Below, piece after piece: positions 22,015 through 30,317 of a DNA stretch of 31,973 nucleotides. Source of the DNA: an uncultured Collinsella sp. (GTDB lineage: Bacteria > Actinomycetota > Coriobacteriia > Coriobacteriales > Coriobacteriaceae); contig CAAENA010000002.1 in assembly GCA_900757205.1 (NCBI GenBank), positions 1-31,973 of the forward strand. The letters are read 5' to 3'. A model generated the notes under the pieces. The model saw only the letters and a program-made list of their open reading frames with translations, made no database searches and had not been told where the DNA came from. Both the position numbers and the translations under genes were made by a program. How positions within the stretch are numbered: the first letter of the stretch is position 1; the number at the start of each line of letters is the position of its first letter.

Positions 22015-23262
22015 CTACCGTTCGTTAATATAGGTGCGGTGCGGAAACTTTAGACCTGGGAACAATTTGCTCGTCAGCTCGCAGAAATAACCATCCGTCA
22101 TGCTTGCGATGTAATCGACGACGGCCTGATCCTTGTCGTCCTGCCAGGCATAGGTGCGATCGTAGTAGGAAAGCTGCTGCTCAATGCGCGAAACATGATG
22201 CTTAAAGATGTAAGAGGACTCGTCGCCTTTATTTAGATCCTGCAGGCAACGGTCGTAGAGCTTTTCGAAGGCCTCACGCAACTCTGCCTCAGAATCGCCT
22301 TCGATACCGCCCTTGCTATAGATCTTCTCGTAGTTCTCGCGCTTCGCCCGGCGGATCTCCTCAAACAGGTCCTCGCTCATCTCGATACGCGGTTTGCCAT
22401 AGCTATGCTCAACGATATCGATGGAAGCGTGCGTGAGGATCCAGCTGTTATAGGCGCCGCCCCGACCATCGTCAAAAGCGTCGGGCGACAGCAGGCCCGC
22501 CGCAATAGCGTCCTGACGATCACGACCGACGTAGGCGAGGATATCCGAGATACGCACCACACAGCCCTCGAGGGTCATGGGGCGCAGGTGCTCGATCGCG
22601 CCATAGCCCTTGGCAATGCAGTCCTCGACGGTACGGTCGAACTGGTCAAACGACGCCATGTCCGAGAGTTCAAAGACACGCTGCTCGTACTCGCCGTTAT
22701 GGCACAGCACGCCGTCGAGCGTCTGGAGCGACACGTTGCGGCCGTACAGCGCGTCGAGCACGCGGACGGACTGCACGTTATGGAAAAAATAACGACCCGT
22801 ACGCTCGTGATAGATATCGTTGAGGAAACGCTCGCCGGCATGGCCAAAGGGCGTGTGGCCCAAATCGTGGCCCAGGCCAATCGCCTCGATCAAATCGCAG
22901 TTGAGGCCCAGGGCACGGCCGATATCGCGGGCAATGCGCGAGACGAGCTGCACATGAAGGCCGCGCCGCGACAGGTCGTCGTTGCTGCGAAAGCTAAAGA
23001 CCTGCGTTTTGCCTGCATAACGCGTGTACGCAGGAAGATGAAGAATCTTTTCGGTATCGCGCATAAACGCCGGACGCATAAGCGTGCCTTTGTCGGCAGC
23101 GCGATCTATACGACGAATGACCTGGTCGTCGCAGCATCGATAAGGATTAACGACACCCGAGGCGCGGTCGGCGGCGATACGCTCGACCAGCTCGGGCGAC
23201 AACGCCGCGGGAATGCGGTCCATGCGCGCCTTAATGACGGCCGTTTCTTGATTAGTTGCCAT
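22015..23262 (-). CDS. dgt: dGTPase-like dNTP triphosphohydrolase
   Basis: This 415-residue HD-domain hydrolase should split dNTPs into nucleoside and triphosphate. The metal-binding residues are visible: His103 in RRGLHVQLVSRIARDIGRAL, His132-Asp133 in AIGLGHDLGHTPFGHAGE, and the later ISDILAYVGRDRQDAI with its Asp. The YTRYAGKTQVFSF segment is typical of the family. AAGGAG six bases before the ATG at 23262 fixes the start. It follows the prepilin-peptidase gene by 31 bases. Which dNTP it prefers cannot be read from sequence. Confidence 0.92.
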   Translation of the reverse strand: MATNQETAVIKARMDRIPAALSPELVERIAADRASGVVNPYRCCDDQVIRRIDRAADKGTLMRPAFMRDTEKILHLPAYTRYAGKTQVFSFRSNDDLSRRGLHVQLVSRIARDIGRALGLNCDLIEAIGLGHDLGHTPFGHAGERFLNDIYHERTGRYFFHNVQSVRVLDALYGRNVSLQTLDGVLCHNGEYEQRVFELSDMASFDQFDRTVEDCIAKGYGAIEHLRPMTLEGCVVRISDILAYVGRDRQDAIAAGLLSPDAFDDGRGGAYNSWILTHASIDIVEHSYGKPRIEMSEDLFEEIRRAKRENYEKIYSKGGIEGDSEAELREAFEKLYDRCLQDLNKGDESSYIFKHHVSRIEQQLSYYDRTYAWQDDKDQAVVDYIASMTDGYFCELTSKLFPGLKFPHRTYINER

Positions 23263-23293
23263 GGCATGCTCCTTAAAAAGGATGCGCAATCGG

Positions 23294-23716
23294 TTACAAT
23301 GTCCAGCCCACGACCTCGATTATGGCAAATATCGGCACCAAAAACGGGAGCAATGGCAGGGAGCGCGATTTTGTGAAGAGGCAGGAGAGGGCCAGGACCA
23401 GGAGCGCGACGGCAAATGCCACGATGCCCCCCAGAGGGTCGAGCGTGCAAAGCGCGAAGAGCGCCTTGGCATCCCCCATGCCGATGCCGGGGGCCTGGCG
23501 GAAACGCCGCCAAAGCGACTCGGTCAGCACAAGGGAAAGGTACACGATAACGGCAGGACCGGCGTGGTCAAGCGCCGTATTCAAGCCCCTGTCCAGCCAA
23601 ACGCCTGCAAACGCGGCCACGGCGCATGCGGCGGCAAGCGCGTTGGGAAACCGCCGTTCGCGGACATCAATCACCGCACCGGCAAAGGCGCAGATCCAAA
23701 AGGGAATATAGACCAT
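23294..23716 (-). CDS. Short A24-family prepilin peptidase
   Basis: This 140-residue integral membrane protein has the two aspartate motifs of type IV prepilin peptidases: DVRERRFPN near residue 18 and the GMGD motif near residue 80. The usual N-terminal methyltransferase domain is absent, as in CpaA/TadV-type or archaeal-type enzymes. GGGAGG six bases before the ATG supports the start. There are no pilin, secretion-ATPase or platform genes in this window, so its substrates must lie elsewhere. It is probably cotranscribed with dgt and rarA. Confidence 0.82.
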   Translation of the reverse strand: MVYIPFWICAFAGAVIDVRERRFPNALAAACAVAAFAGVWLDRGLNTALDHAGPAVIVYLSLVLTESLWRRFRQAPGIGMGDAKALFALCTLDPLGGIVAFAVALLVLALSCLFTKSRSLPLLPFLVPIFAIIEVVGWTL

Positions 23717-23748
23717 TGAACACCTCCCGTGGCAGTCACTCAAAAGCA

Positions 23749-23789
23749 AAAACCACCACAAAGGTGCCTGCCCCCTTTGTGGTGGTTTT
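23749..23789 (-). terminator. Terminator of the glycosyltransferase gene (repeat copy 1)
   Basis: The 16-bp arms AAAACCACCACAAAGG and its complement enclose a 9-base loop, and a T tract follows on the minus strand. The same arms recur at 31410-31450 after the dehydrogenase gene, with a related loop. Confidence 0.9.
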
Positions 23790-23797
23790 GATGGTGG

Positions 23798-25093
23798 TTA
23801 TTTGGCGCCTTGCATGACCTCGTCGAGGGTGACGTTGACGGCGTGCTGCGTCGGGACCCAGTCGACCTTTAGGAACAGAGCAGCCACCGTGATAGGGATA
23901 TAGCTGAACATAAAGATCGGGAAGGTAAACAAGTTGGTCACCAGACGCCACTTTTGAGCGCAGTGAATGTGTTTGTACTCAAAGATGGTCGTGAGCAGCG
24001 CCAGGATAAAGAAGGTCTGGTACATCATGGCGAAAGTCATAATGAGCGAGGCGGCACAAGCCTGCATCTCGACCTCGGTGGCCAAGAAGCCATGCGAAAG
24101 ACCACCGACGATCAGGAACGTGGCGTTGGCGAGCATCGAAATCAGCGATAACAGCATACCAGGGGCAATCGTCATAAACATGTCATATGCGGCAAAGCGA
24201 TGATAGCGAAACGTCGATTTGACAAGATGCTTGCCGTAGGTAAAAAAGACTTGGTAGAAGCCCTTGGTCCAACGCATGCGCTGTTTCCAGGACGCCTTAA
24301 ACGTAACCGGCTGCTCGTCAAAGAACTCAGCCGGCGCATAACCGATGCGGATGCCGTGAATGGCGCAGAACGTGGTGAACTGGATGTCCTCGGTCAGTGT
24401 ATGGAACTGCCAGCCGTGCATGCCCTCGATAACACTGGCGGAGATGAGGTAACCCGAACCCGAGACAGCGCAGGAAGTCTTGCAGATATTACGCGCGTTG
24501 TTGAGGAAGCGGGCCTCACGCAGATACCAGGTGGCGTTGGCAGACGAAATCCACGAGCTGCCGAAGTTCTTGGAGTTACGATAGCTCGTAACCACATGGA
24601 AGCCCTGGTCAAAGGCATCATTCATCTTGGAGACGTAATCGCGGGAGATAACGTTGTCGGCATCGAAGATAAAGTAGCCCTCAAACGTGTCGGGATACTC
24701 GTTGAGAATGCGATCGAAACCAAAGTCCATGACCCAGCTCTTGCCCTTGCGGGCCAGGTCATTGCGCTCGTAAACAATGGCACCGGCCTCGCGCGCGAGC
24801 TGCGCGGTGTTGTCGGTGCAGGCATCGGCGACCACGAAGACCTCGATAAGCTCGGACGGATAATCCTGGTCCTTGATGGAGCGAACAAGGTTGGCGATCA
24901 CGGCCTCCTCGTTATGCGCCGCAATGAAGAAGGCATAGCGGTGGAGTTTTTTGGCCTTGGGAGGCGCGACCTCGCCACGAAGAGCGCCAATGACAAAGAA
25001 GACCACCTGGTACAGAAAGCAGACCGTGAGCAGCGTAACCACAATCTGGTTGAAGATCACGATGGGTGTGTTGGTTTGTAAAAAGGCGAGCAT
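23798..25093 (-). CDS. Membrane-bound family 2 glycosyltransferase
   Basis: This 431-residue protein resembles processive GT2 enzymes such as hyaluronan or poly-N-acetylglucosamine synthases. It has an N-terminal membrane helix (about 12-40) and a GT-A domain with FFIAAHNEE. The nucleotide/metal motif is FDADNVISRDY, the acceptor motif is TLTEDIQF, and the product-binding motif is KQRMRWTKGF. Three or four C-terminal membrane helices follow. The start at 25093 follows GGGAG at five bases; a TTG 15 bases upstream is less likely. It stands alone with its own promoter and terminator. The polymer made is unknown. Confidence 0.88.
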   Translation of the reverse strand: MLAFLQTNTPIVIFNQIVVTLLTVCFLYQVVFFVIGALRGEVAPPKAKKLHRYAFFIAAHNEEAVIANLVRSIKDQDYPSELIEVFVVADACTDNTAQLAREAGAIVYERNDLARKGKSWVMDFGFDRILNEYPDTFEGYFIFDADNVISRDYVSKMNDAFDQGFHVVTSYRNSKNFGSSWISSANATWYLREARFLNNARNICKTSCAVSGSGYLISASVIEGMHGWQFHTLTEDIQFTTFCAIHGIRIGYAPAEFFDEQPVTFKASWKQRMRWTKGFYQVFFTYGKHLVKSTFRYHRFAAYDMFMTIAPGMLLSLISMLANATFLIVGGLSHGFLATEVEMQACAASLIMTFAMMYQTFFILALLTTIFEYKHIHCAQKWRLVTNLFTFPIFMFSYIPITVAALFLKVDWVPTQHAVNVTLDEVMQGAK

Positions 25094-25128
25094 GCAGGCT
25101 CCCAGCAACGCGTTACGTAAACAACCGT

Positions 25129-25157
25129 ATATCTTACCGCAGGCTTACCGAGTTCAA
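25129..25157 (-). promoter_or_regulatory. Promoter of the glycosyltransferase gene
   Basis: On the minus strand TTGAAC (25152-25157) and AGATAT (25129-25134) are separated by 17 bases, about 36 bases before the start codon. Confidence 0.55.
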
Positions 25158-25175
25158 GAAACCACCTAATACTGG

Positions 25176-26189
25176 CTAGGCTTCGAGCAGACCGAGCTGC
25201 GGGACGATTTCGTCGCCGGCAGCGGTGCGGCCAAGCGAGCGCGGGGCCAGGTCGTCAAGAACCGCAGCGAGATCCCACGGCAGCTCGTCGCGGCACTCAA
25301 TGCGCTCCCCCGTCACGGGATGGTCGAATGCGACGCGCCAGGAATGAAGGAATTGCCTGGTCAAACCCTGGTCGGCACGCGCATCGCACTTGCCGTAGAG
25401 TGGATCGCCCACGCAGGCGTGGTTGATATGGCGCATATGCACGCGAATCTGATGTGTGCGGCCCGTAAACAGGTGGCACTCGACGAGCGTGTAGCCGTCG
25501 TCAAAACGCGTGGAATCAAAACGCTCAAGGACCTTGAAGGTCGTGATGGCTTGGCGCGCAAAGGGATCGTCCGAAACCGCCATCTTCACGCGGTCGCGCG
25601 TCGATCGGGCAATACCGGTGTTGATGGTGCCCTCGTCCATGGCGATGTGCCCGTGAACGAGCGTAATGTAGCGGCGGTCGAGCGTGCGCGTGCGAATGAG
25701 ATTTTGGAGCGCGCGCTGGGTGTCATCGTCCTTGGCCGCAAGCATGAGACCCGAGGTATCGCGATCCAAACGATGCACGATACCGGGGCGGTCCTCGCCC
25801 TGCACGGTGCCCAGATGGTCGATACCACAGTAATAGACCAGGGCATTCGCGAGCGTACCGCTCTCATGACCATGTGCAGGATGGCACACCAGGCCGCGCT
25901 GCTTGGAGAGCACAATGAGATAGTCGTCCTCGTAGCGAATGTCGAGCGGGATGGCCTCGGGAATCACATCGGTGGGATCGTGCGGCTCGGGCAAATCAAC
26001 CGAAATACGGTCACCGGCTCGCACGGCGTACTTTTTGGACAGGCAGGTCTCGCCATTGACCACTACGGCCCCACCCTCAATCAGATGCGCGCAGGCAGAG
26101 CGCGTAGGGCAGCCGTCATTGGCGCCCAGATAGGCGTCAAGACGCTGACCAGCGGCATCGTCGGCAACAAGGATATGGATGTCGGCCAT
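25176..26189 (-). CDS. RluA/RluD-family pseudouridine synthase
   Basis: This 337-residue enzyme should convert uridines in rRNA or tRNA to pseudouridine. Residues about 14-60 form an S4 RNA-binding domain (QRLDAYLGANDGCPTRSACA). The catalytic motif is GIVHRLDRDTSGLMLAAK with Asp142. The TGRTHQIRVHMRHINHACVGDPLYG block is typical of the family. The ATG overlaps the last base of the lspA stop, so the two genes are translationally coupled, an arrangement conserved in many Gram-positive bacteria. The exact modified position cannot be predicted. Confidence 0.94.
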   Translation of the reverse strand: MADIHILVADDAAGQRLDAYLGANDGCPTRSACAHLIEGGAVVVNGETCLSKKYAVRAGDRISVDLPEPHDPTDVIPEAIPLDIRYEDDYLIVLSKQRGLVCHPAHGHESGTLANALVYYCGIDHLGTVQGEDRPGIVHRLDRDTSGLMLAAKDDDTQRALQNLIRTRTLDRRYITLVHGHIAMDEGTINTGIARSTRDRVKMAVSDDPFARQAITTFKVLERFDSTRFDDGYTLVECHLFTGRTHQIRVHMRHINHACVGDPLYGKCDARADQGLTRQFLHSWRVAFDHPVTGERIECRDELPWDLAAVLDDLAPRSLGRTAAGDEIVPQLGLLEA

Positions 26190-26788
26190 TAGCGCTCAGT
26201 CCTTTCGCGAATCTTGCGGGCACGCTCCCCACGCTGCTTGGCTTTGCGCTTGGCGCGGGCCTCATCACGGGCGTTAAGCTCGGCGGTCGCATCGACCTCA
26301 CGGGCAGCGGGGCTCAAGAACATGTAGCCAAAGAGGGCGAGCACGACGCCCACGGTAATGCCGATATCGGCCACATTGAAGACGGGGAAGTCGATGAAGG
26401 TGGTAGCAATAAAATCGGTCACGAAGCCAAAGGCCAAACGATCGATCGCGTTACCGATAGCACCGCCCGCAACCATCGCCATGCCCACAACCTCAAGATG
26501 GGCGAGCTGAGGTGCACGAACGAGGTACACAAAAATAGCGATAATGACCGCCAACGCCAGCACGGCAAACGCGACACCATGCCCCTCGCCCATGCTAAAG
26601 GCGGCACCGATATTGCGGACAAACATAAAGTCGATAACACCGGGGATGACGGTCACATGCAAGGCGTCGCCCACGGCACGAACCGCAAGCTTGGTCAGCT
26701 GGTCAAGAAGCAACACAACAAGTGCCACCCCACCAACAACACCCAACCGCCAACGCAAAGGCGGCGTCATATCCGCAGAACGACCCAA
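26189..26788 (-). CDS. lspA: Lipoprotein signal peptidase (signal peptidase II)
   Basis: LspA cuts signal peptides from lipoproteins in the membrane. Four membrane helices are visible, starting at about residues 15, 70, 97 and 138. The catalytic aspartates are in GNAIDRLAFGFVTDF (Asp116) and FNVADIGITVG (Asp141). The NIGAAFSMG motif is also present. The C-terminal tail, about 160-199, is unusually long and rich in Arg/Lys/Glu. The TTG at 26788 has AGGGG six bases upstream; an ATG at 26770 is an alternative start. Confidence 0.93.
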   Translation of the reverse strand: MGRSADMTPPLRWRLGVVGGVALVVLLLDQLTKLAVRAVGDALHVTVIPGVIDFMFVRNIGAAFSMGEGHGVAFAVLALAVIIAIFVYLVRAPQLAHLEVVGMAMVAGGAIGNAIDRLAFGFVTDFIATTFIDFPVFNVADIGITVGVVLALFGYMFLSPAAREVDATAELNARDEARAKRKAKQRGERARKIRERTER

Positions 26789-26888
26789 ATCAATCCCCTA
26801 CCCTCAAAAACATCGAATTACGTTTAACGCAAATCAATATCTTATATTGACCAGCAACGAAATAGCCGATGATTCGCTACCAACAGCG

Positions 26889-26988
26889 AAAACCCGCCAG
26901 AGCGAGCAAGGTGCCTTGAAGCAAGGCGGCATAGACCTTCTGGTCATGCCACCGAAGCTGAAAGGCAGATTGCCGCTCTGGCGGGTTT
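26889..26988 (-). terminator. Structured terminator-like element after ileS
   Basis: Perfect 15-bp arms (26890-26904 and 26974-26988) enclose 69 bases that fold further. One internal hairpin on the minus strand pairs GGTGGCAT-GACC with GGTC-TATGCCGCC. A second is GCCTTG-CTT-CAAGGC. The outer stem ends in four T residues. It is much larger than a normal terminator and may be a structured RNA. Confidence 0.7.
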
Positions 26989-27001
26989 GCAGCGTCGAGC
27001 C

Positions 27002-27029
27002 GTTACGCGGTTTGGTAAAACCGCGTAAC
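27002..27029 (-). terminator. Hairpin overlapping the ileS stop
   Basis: A perfect 12-bp stem (GTTACGCGGTTT / AAACCGCGTAAC) with a 4-base loop begins within the ileS stop codon. No T tract follows, so it probably protects the mRNA end rather than terminating. Confidence 0.55.
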
Positions 27030-29830
27030 TAGAGTGCGTTCGCGCACCTCTTGCAGATGTGAGCGTGGCCGTTGTACTCGCCGACGGTGGTGCGGTAGTT
27101 CCAGCAACGGTCGCAGCACTCGCCCTCGGCAGCCTCGATGGCAACGGAAAGCTCCTCGCCCTGGGTCAGCTCAACATCGGAGACGATGTAGAACTCGGCC
27201 AGATCGACCGCCTTGTCGCCGGTCAGCAGCGCATACATCTCGGCGGGAACGACCGCCTTGACGCGGACCTGCTGGCTCTTAGTGAAGGTGCCGGCGGAGC
27301 GGGCGTCCTCAAGGGCCTTGGTCACGGCGCTACGGAGCTCGAGTGAAGCCTCGAGCACGCCCTCAAACTCATTGGCCTCGTCGACCGTAATGGGCGACTT
27401 ATACCAATCAAGCAGTGCAGCGTACTTCTGGTGATCGACGCAGCCGGCAGGCGCATAGGCCATGGCCTCGTCGACCGTGTAGGACAGGATCGGCTGCAGA
27501 TCGCGCATGAGCATCGAGAAGAGCTCGGCCAGCACGGTCTGGGCGCTGCGGCGCTCGAGCGAGCCGGGCTTGTCGCAGTACAGACGGTCCTTCAGGGCGT
27601 CGAGGTACACATTGGAGAGCTCGGTAACCACGAAGTCGTAAAGCGCACGGTAAGCGCGCGGGAACTCGTAGCTGGCGTAGGCATCGTCGACCTCGGCCTG
27701 AACCTGGGTCAGGCGGGCAACCATGAGTTTGTCGAGCGGCAGCAGGTCGGCAAAGGCGACGCCGTCGGTCTCGGGCTCAAACTGACCCTCGAGCTCGGAG
27801 AGCAGGAAGCGCAGCGTGTTGCGGAAACGACGGTAGGCATCGGACGTACGAGCAAGGATCTCGTGGTCGATGGACACGTCGGAGCTGGTATCGACGGATG
27901 CAACCCACAGACGGATGATGTCGGCGCCCATCTCGTCGCAGACCTTGTTGGGGTCGATGACGTTGCCGAGCGACTTGGACATCTTACGGCCCTGGCCGTC
28001 GAGGGTGAAGCCCTGCGAGACGACCGCCTTGTACGGAGCGTGACCGTTGGCACCCACCGAGGTGAGCAGCGAGCTCTGGAACCAACCGCGGTGCTGGTCG
28101 GAGCCCTCAAGATACACGTCCGCCGGATACTCAAGCTCGGGACGGTACTCGCAGACGGCCTTCCAGGAGACGCCGGAATCCCACCACACGTCGAGGATGT
28201 CCTTATCGGCCTTGAGGTGATGGCCGCCGCACTTGGGGCAGACGCAGGCCTCGCCCAGATAGCTCTCAGGAGCGTCGGTGAACCAGGCGTCGGAACCCTT
28301 CTCGTGGAAGAGCTTGATGACGGCGTCGAGCGTGGCGTCGTTCATGACCTTCTCGCCGCAGTCGGCGCAGGTGTAGCTCGGGATAGGCACGCCCCAGTTG
28401 CGCTGACGGCTAATGCACCAGTCAGGACGCTGCTCGACCATGGCGCCAATGCGGTTGGCGGCATGGGCCGGATACCACTTGACGTTCTCGCGAACCTCTT
28501 TGCCAGCCTGCTCGCGCAAACCGGTCTTGTCCATCGAGACGAACCACTGGTCGGTAGCACGGAAGAGCACCGGGTGCTTGCAGCGCCAGCAGTGCGGATA
28601 GCTGTGCGTGATCTTCTTCTCGAGGACCAGGGTGCCGCGATCGCGCAGGAACTCGATGATGTGCGGGTTGGCCTCATCGGTATCCATACCGCTGAAGGGG
28701 CCACCGGTGCCAAACTCCTCACCGGTGTAGAACTTGCCGTCGTCATCGACCGGCATGCAGATGTCGGTGATGCCCTCCTTGAGGCAGGCAAAGTAGTCGT
28801 CGACGCCATGGCCGGGCGAGTTGTGGACGATACCGGTACCGTCGTCGACGCCGACGTAATCGGCCAGCAGCGCCACGCCCTCGACGCCGTCAAAGATCGG
28901 CTGCTTGTAGTGGATGTGGTGGAAGGTCTCAGCGGGAACCACGTAGGGCTTGCCATCGACCATGACCGGGGTGTACTCCCAGCCAAACTCCTCGCAGCAC
29001 TTGGGAGCCAGGTCATCGAGCATGACCTCGGCACGACCATCGTGCTCAACGGCGACGTAGGCGGCGCCGGGCTTGAGGGAAACGGCCTGGTCGGAGGGGA
29101 TGGTCCACGGCGTGGTCGTCCAGATGATGAAGTCGACCGGGCCGTCGAAGTCCTCGAGGCCGGCGGGCTTGGAAGTCATCTCAAAGCGCACGAAGATGGA
29201 CGGGCTCGTCTCGTCGGAGTACTCAATCTCGGCCTCGGCGAGCGCCGTGTGGCAGTGCTTGCACCAGTGAACCGGCTTGTGGCCGCGATAGATCATGCCC
29301 TTATCGAACATGGCCTTAAAGACCTCGATGTCGGCAGCGTCATGCTGGTGATAGAGCGTCAGGTAGGGGTTGTCCCAGTCGCCGAGCACGCCCAGACGAC
29401 GGAAGCCGGCCTTCTGCAGCTCGATGTTCTCGACAGCGAACTTGTTGCAGAGCTCACGGATCTTAGCCGTGGAGGTTTGGTTGAACTTCTCGGTGCCGAG
29501 CTTCTCCTCGACCTTGTGCTCAATCGGCTGACCGTGGCAGTCCCAACCGGGGACATAGGGAACCTCATAGCCCTGCATCATCCAGTAACGGTTGATCATG
29601 TCCTTGGAAATCTTGTTCATGGCATGGCCGATGTGGATCGGGCCGTTGGCGTACGGAGGACCGTCGTGCAGCACGAACTTCTTGTGACCCTCGTTCTTCT
29701 TCAGAACCTGCTCGTAGACCTTGTTGTCCTGCCAGTCCTTGAGTCGCTTGGGCTCGGACTTGGAAAGACCGGCACGCATGGGAAAACCGGTCTTGGGCAG
29801 ATTCATCGTCTGCTTGTACTCGTTTGCCAC
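27029..29830 (-). CDS. ileS: Isoleucine-tRNA ligase
   Basis: This 933-residue class I synthetase charges tRNA-Ile and edits valine. The HIGH motif is in PPYANGPIHIGHAMNK (residues 66-69) and KMSKS is in GRKMSKSLGN. The editing domain holds WTTTPWTIPSDQA. The C-terminal zinc finger is CCDRCWNY plus CKRCANAL. The start is the GTG at 29830 (reading ANEYKQTMNLPKTGFPMRAG) behind AAAGGGG; the longer frame runs back through the T-box terminator and is not coding. A T-box leader controls it. Confidence 0.97.
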   Translation of the reverse strand: MANEYKQTMNLPKTGFPMRAGLSKSEPKRLKDWQDNKVYEQVLKKNEGHKKFVLHDGPPYANGPIHIGHAMNKISKDMINRYWMMQGYEVPYVPGWDCHGQPIEHKVEEKLGTEKFNQTSTAKIRELCNKFAVENIELQKAGFRRLGVLGDWDNPYLTLYHQHDAADIEVFKAMFDKGMIYRGHKPVHWCKHCHTALAEAEIEYSDETSPSIFVRFEMTSKPAGLEDFDGPVDFIIWTTTPWTIPSDQAVSLKPGAAYVAVEHDGRAEVMLDDLAPKCCEEFGWEYTPVMVDGKPYVVPAETFHHIHYKQPIFDGVEGVALLADYVGVDDGTGIVHNSPGHGVDDYFACLKEGITDICMPVDDDGKFYTGEEFGTGGPFSGMDTDEANPHIIEFLRDRGTLVLEKKITHSYPHCWRCKHPVLFRATDQWFVSMDKTGLREQAGKEVRENVKWYPAHAANRIGAMVEQRPDWCISRQRNWGVPIPSYTCADCGEKVMNDATLDAVIKLFHEKGSDAWFTDAPESYLGEACVCPKCGGHHLKADKDILDVWWDSGVSWKAVCEYRPELEYPADVYLEGSDQHRGWFQSSLLTSVGANGHAPYKAVVSQGFTLDGQGRKMSKSLGNVIDPNKVCDEMGADIIRLWVASVDTSSDVSIDHEILARTSDAYRRFRNTLRFLLSELEGQFEPETDGVAFADLLPLDKLMVARLTQVQAEVDDAYASYEFPRAYRALYDFVVTELSNVYLDALKDRLYCDKPGSLERRSAQTVLAELFSMLMRDLQPILSYTVDEAMAYAPAGCVDHQKYAALLDWYKSPITVDEANEFEGVLEASLELRSAVTKALEDARSAGTFTKSQQVRVKAVVPAEMYALLTGDKAVDLAEFYIVSDVELTQGEELSVAIEAAEGECCDRCWNYRTTVGEYNGHAHICKRCANAL

Positions 29831-29873
29831 GGTACCCCTTTCATGTCGTGGGCGCGCACGCCCATTGGGCACC

Positions 29874-30180
29874 AAAAAAAGCGCCCGTCCCTGCAAGCTG
29901 GGACGAAGCGCCACAAAACGGGCCATGTGCCCGCAAAAGCTCTTCGCTTAACCACCCAGCTTAGATGCCCTCGCCCGCGTCGCCGCGCGCTCACATCCGT
30001 TACTCGGCTGGCCTGTATCGACGACCATCTCGGCGATGTCTACTAAGACGTACCTGCGCGGCACGTCCGTTGGGACCGCAGCTCCGGGGTGATTTTCATC
30101 GGTCGCATGCACGGGCTCTCAGCGCTCCCCGCTCTCTGTGGCATGCGGATGGCCGACTACTCGTCCCCATCAACGCTTAT
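29874..30180 (-). ncRNA. T-box riboswitch leader of ileS (AUC specifier)
   Basis: On the minus strand the leader shows the T-box parts in order. Stem I has the GACGAGTAG bulge region (about 30150), the distal AGAGAGC element (about 30125), and on its 3' side GAAAATCACCCC, where ATC (30091-30093) is an isoleucine specifier codon. The antiterminator can form from AAGCTGGG (29955-29962) with CCCAGCTT (29895-29902), and from GCGAAG (29942-29947) with CTTCGT (29903-29908). Between the 5' strands is a 7-base bulge UGGUUAA whose UGGU can pair with tRNA-Ile ACCA. The competing terminator pairs 29881-29891 with 29900-29911 and ends in seven T (29874-29880). Uncharged tRNA-Ile should switch on ileS. 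Confidence 0.88.
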
Positions 30181-30187
30181 GCGGAGT

Positions 30188-30193
30188 ATGCTA
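30188..30193 (-). promoter_or_regulatory. Extended -10 promoter of the ileS leader
   Basis: On the minus strand TGC-TAGCAT forms an extended -10 element just upstream of stem I. The -35 position (30211-30216) reads TTTTTC and is weak, which is common with extended -10 promoters. Confidence 0.5.
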
Positions 30194-30317
30194 GCACGTT
30201 CCGCGCCGGCGAAAAACCCTCAACACTGGTTTTATACGTTCGAAATTTCTCGCGGCCGTAGACCTTCTCTTGGAGCAAAATACCTGAAAGCACTTTATCT
30301 AACGAAAGAAGGCTGCT

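Noticed and set aside
27431..30046. 871-codon open frame on the plus strand opposite ileS
   Set aside because: It mirrors ileS codon structure, shows no domain motif and runs through the T-box leader. It is a shadow frame.
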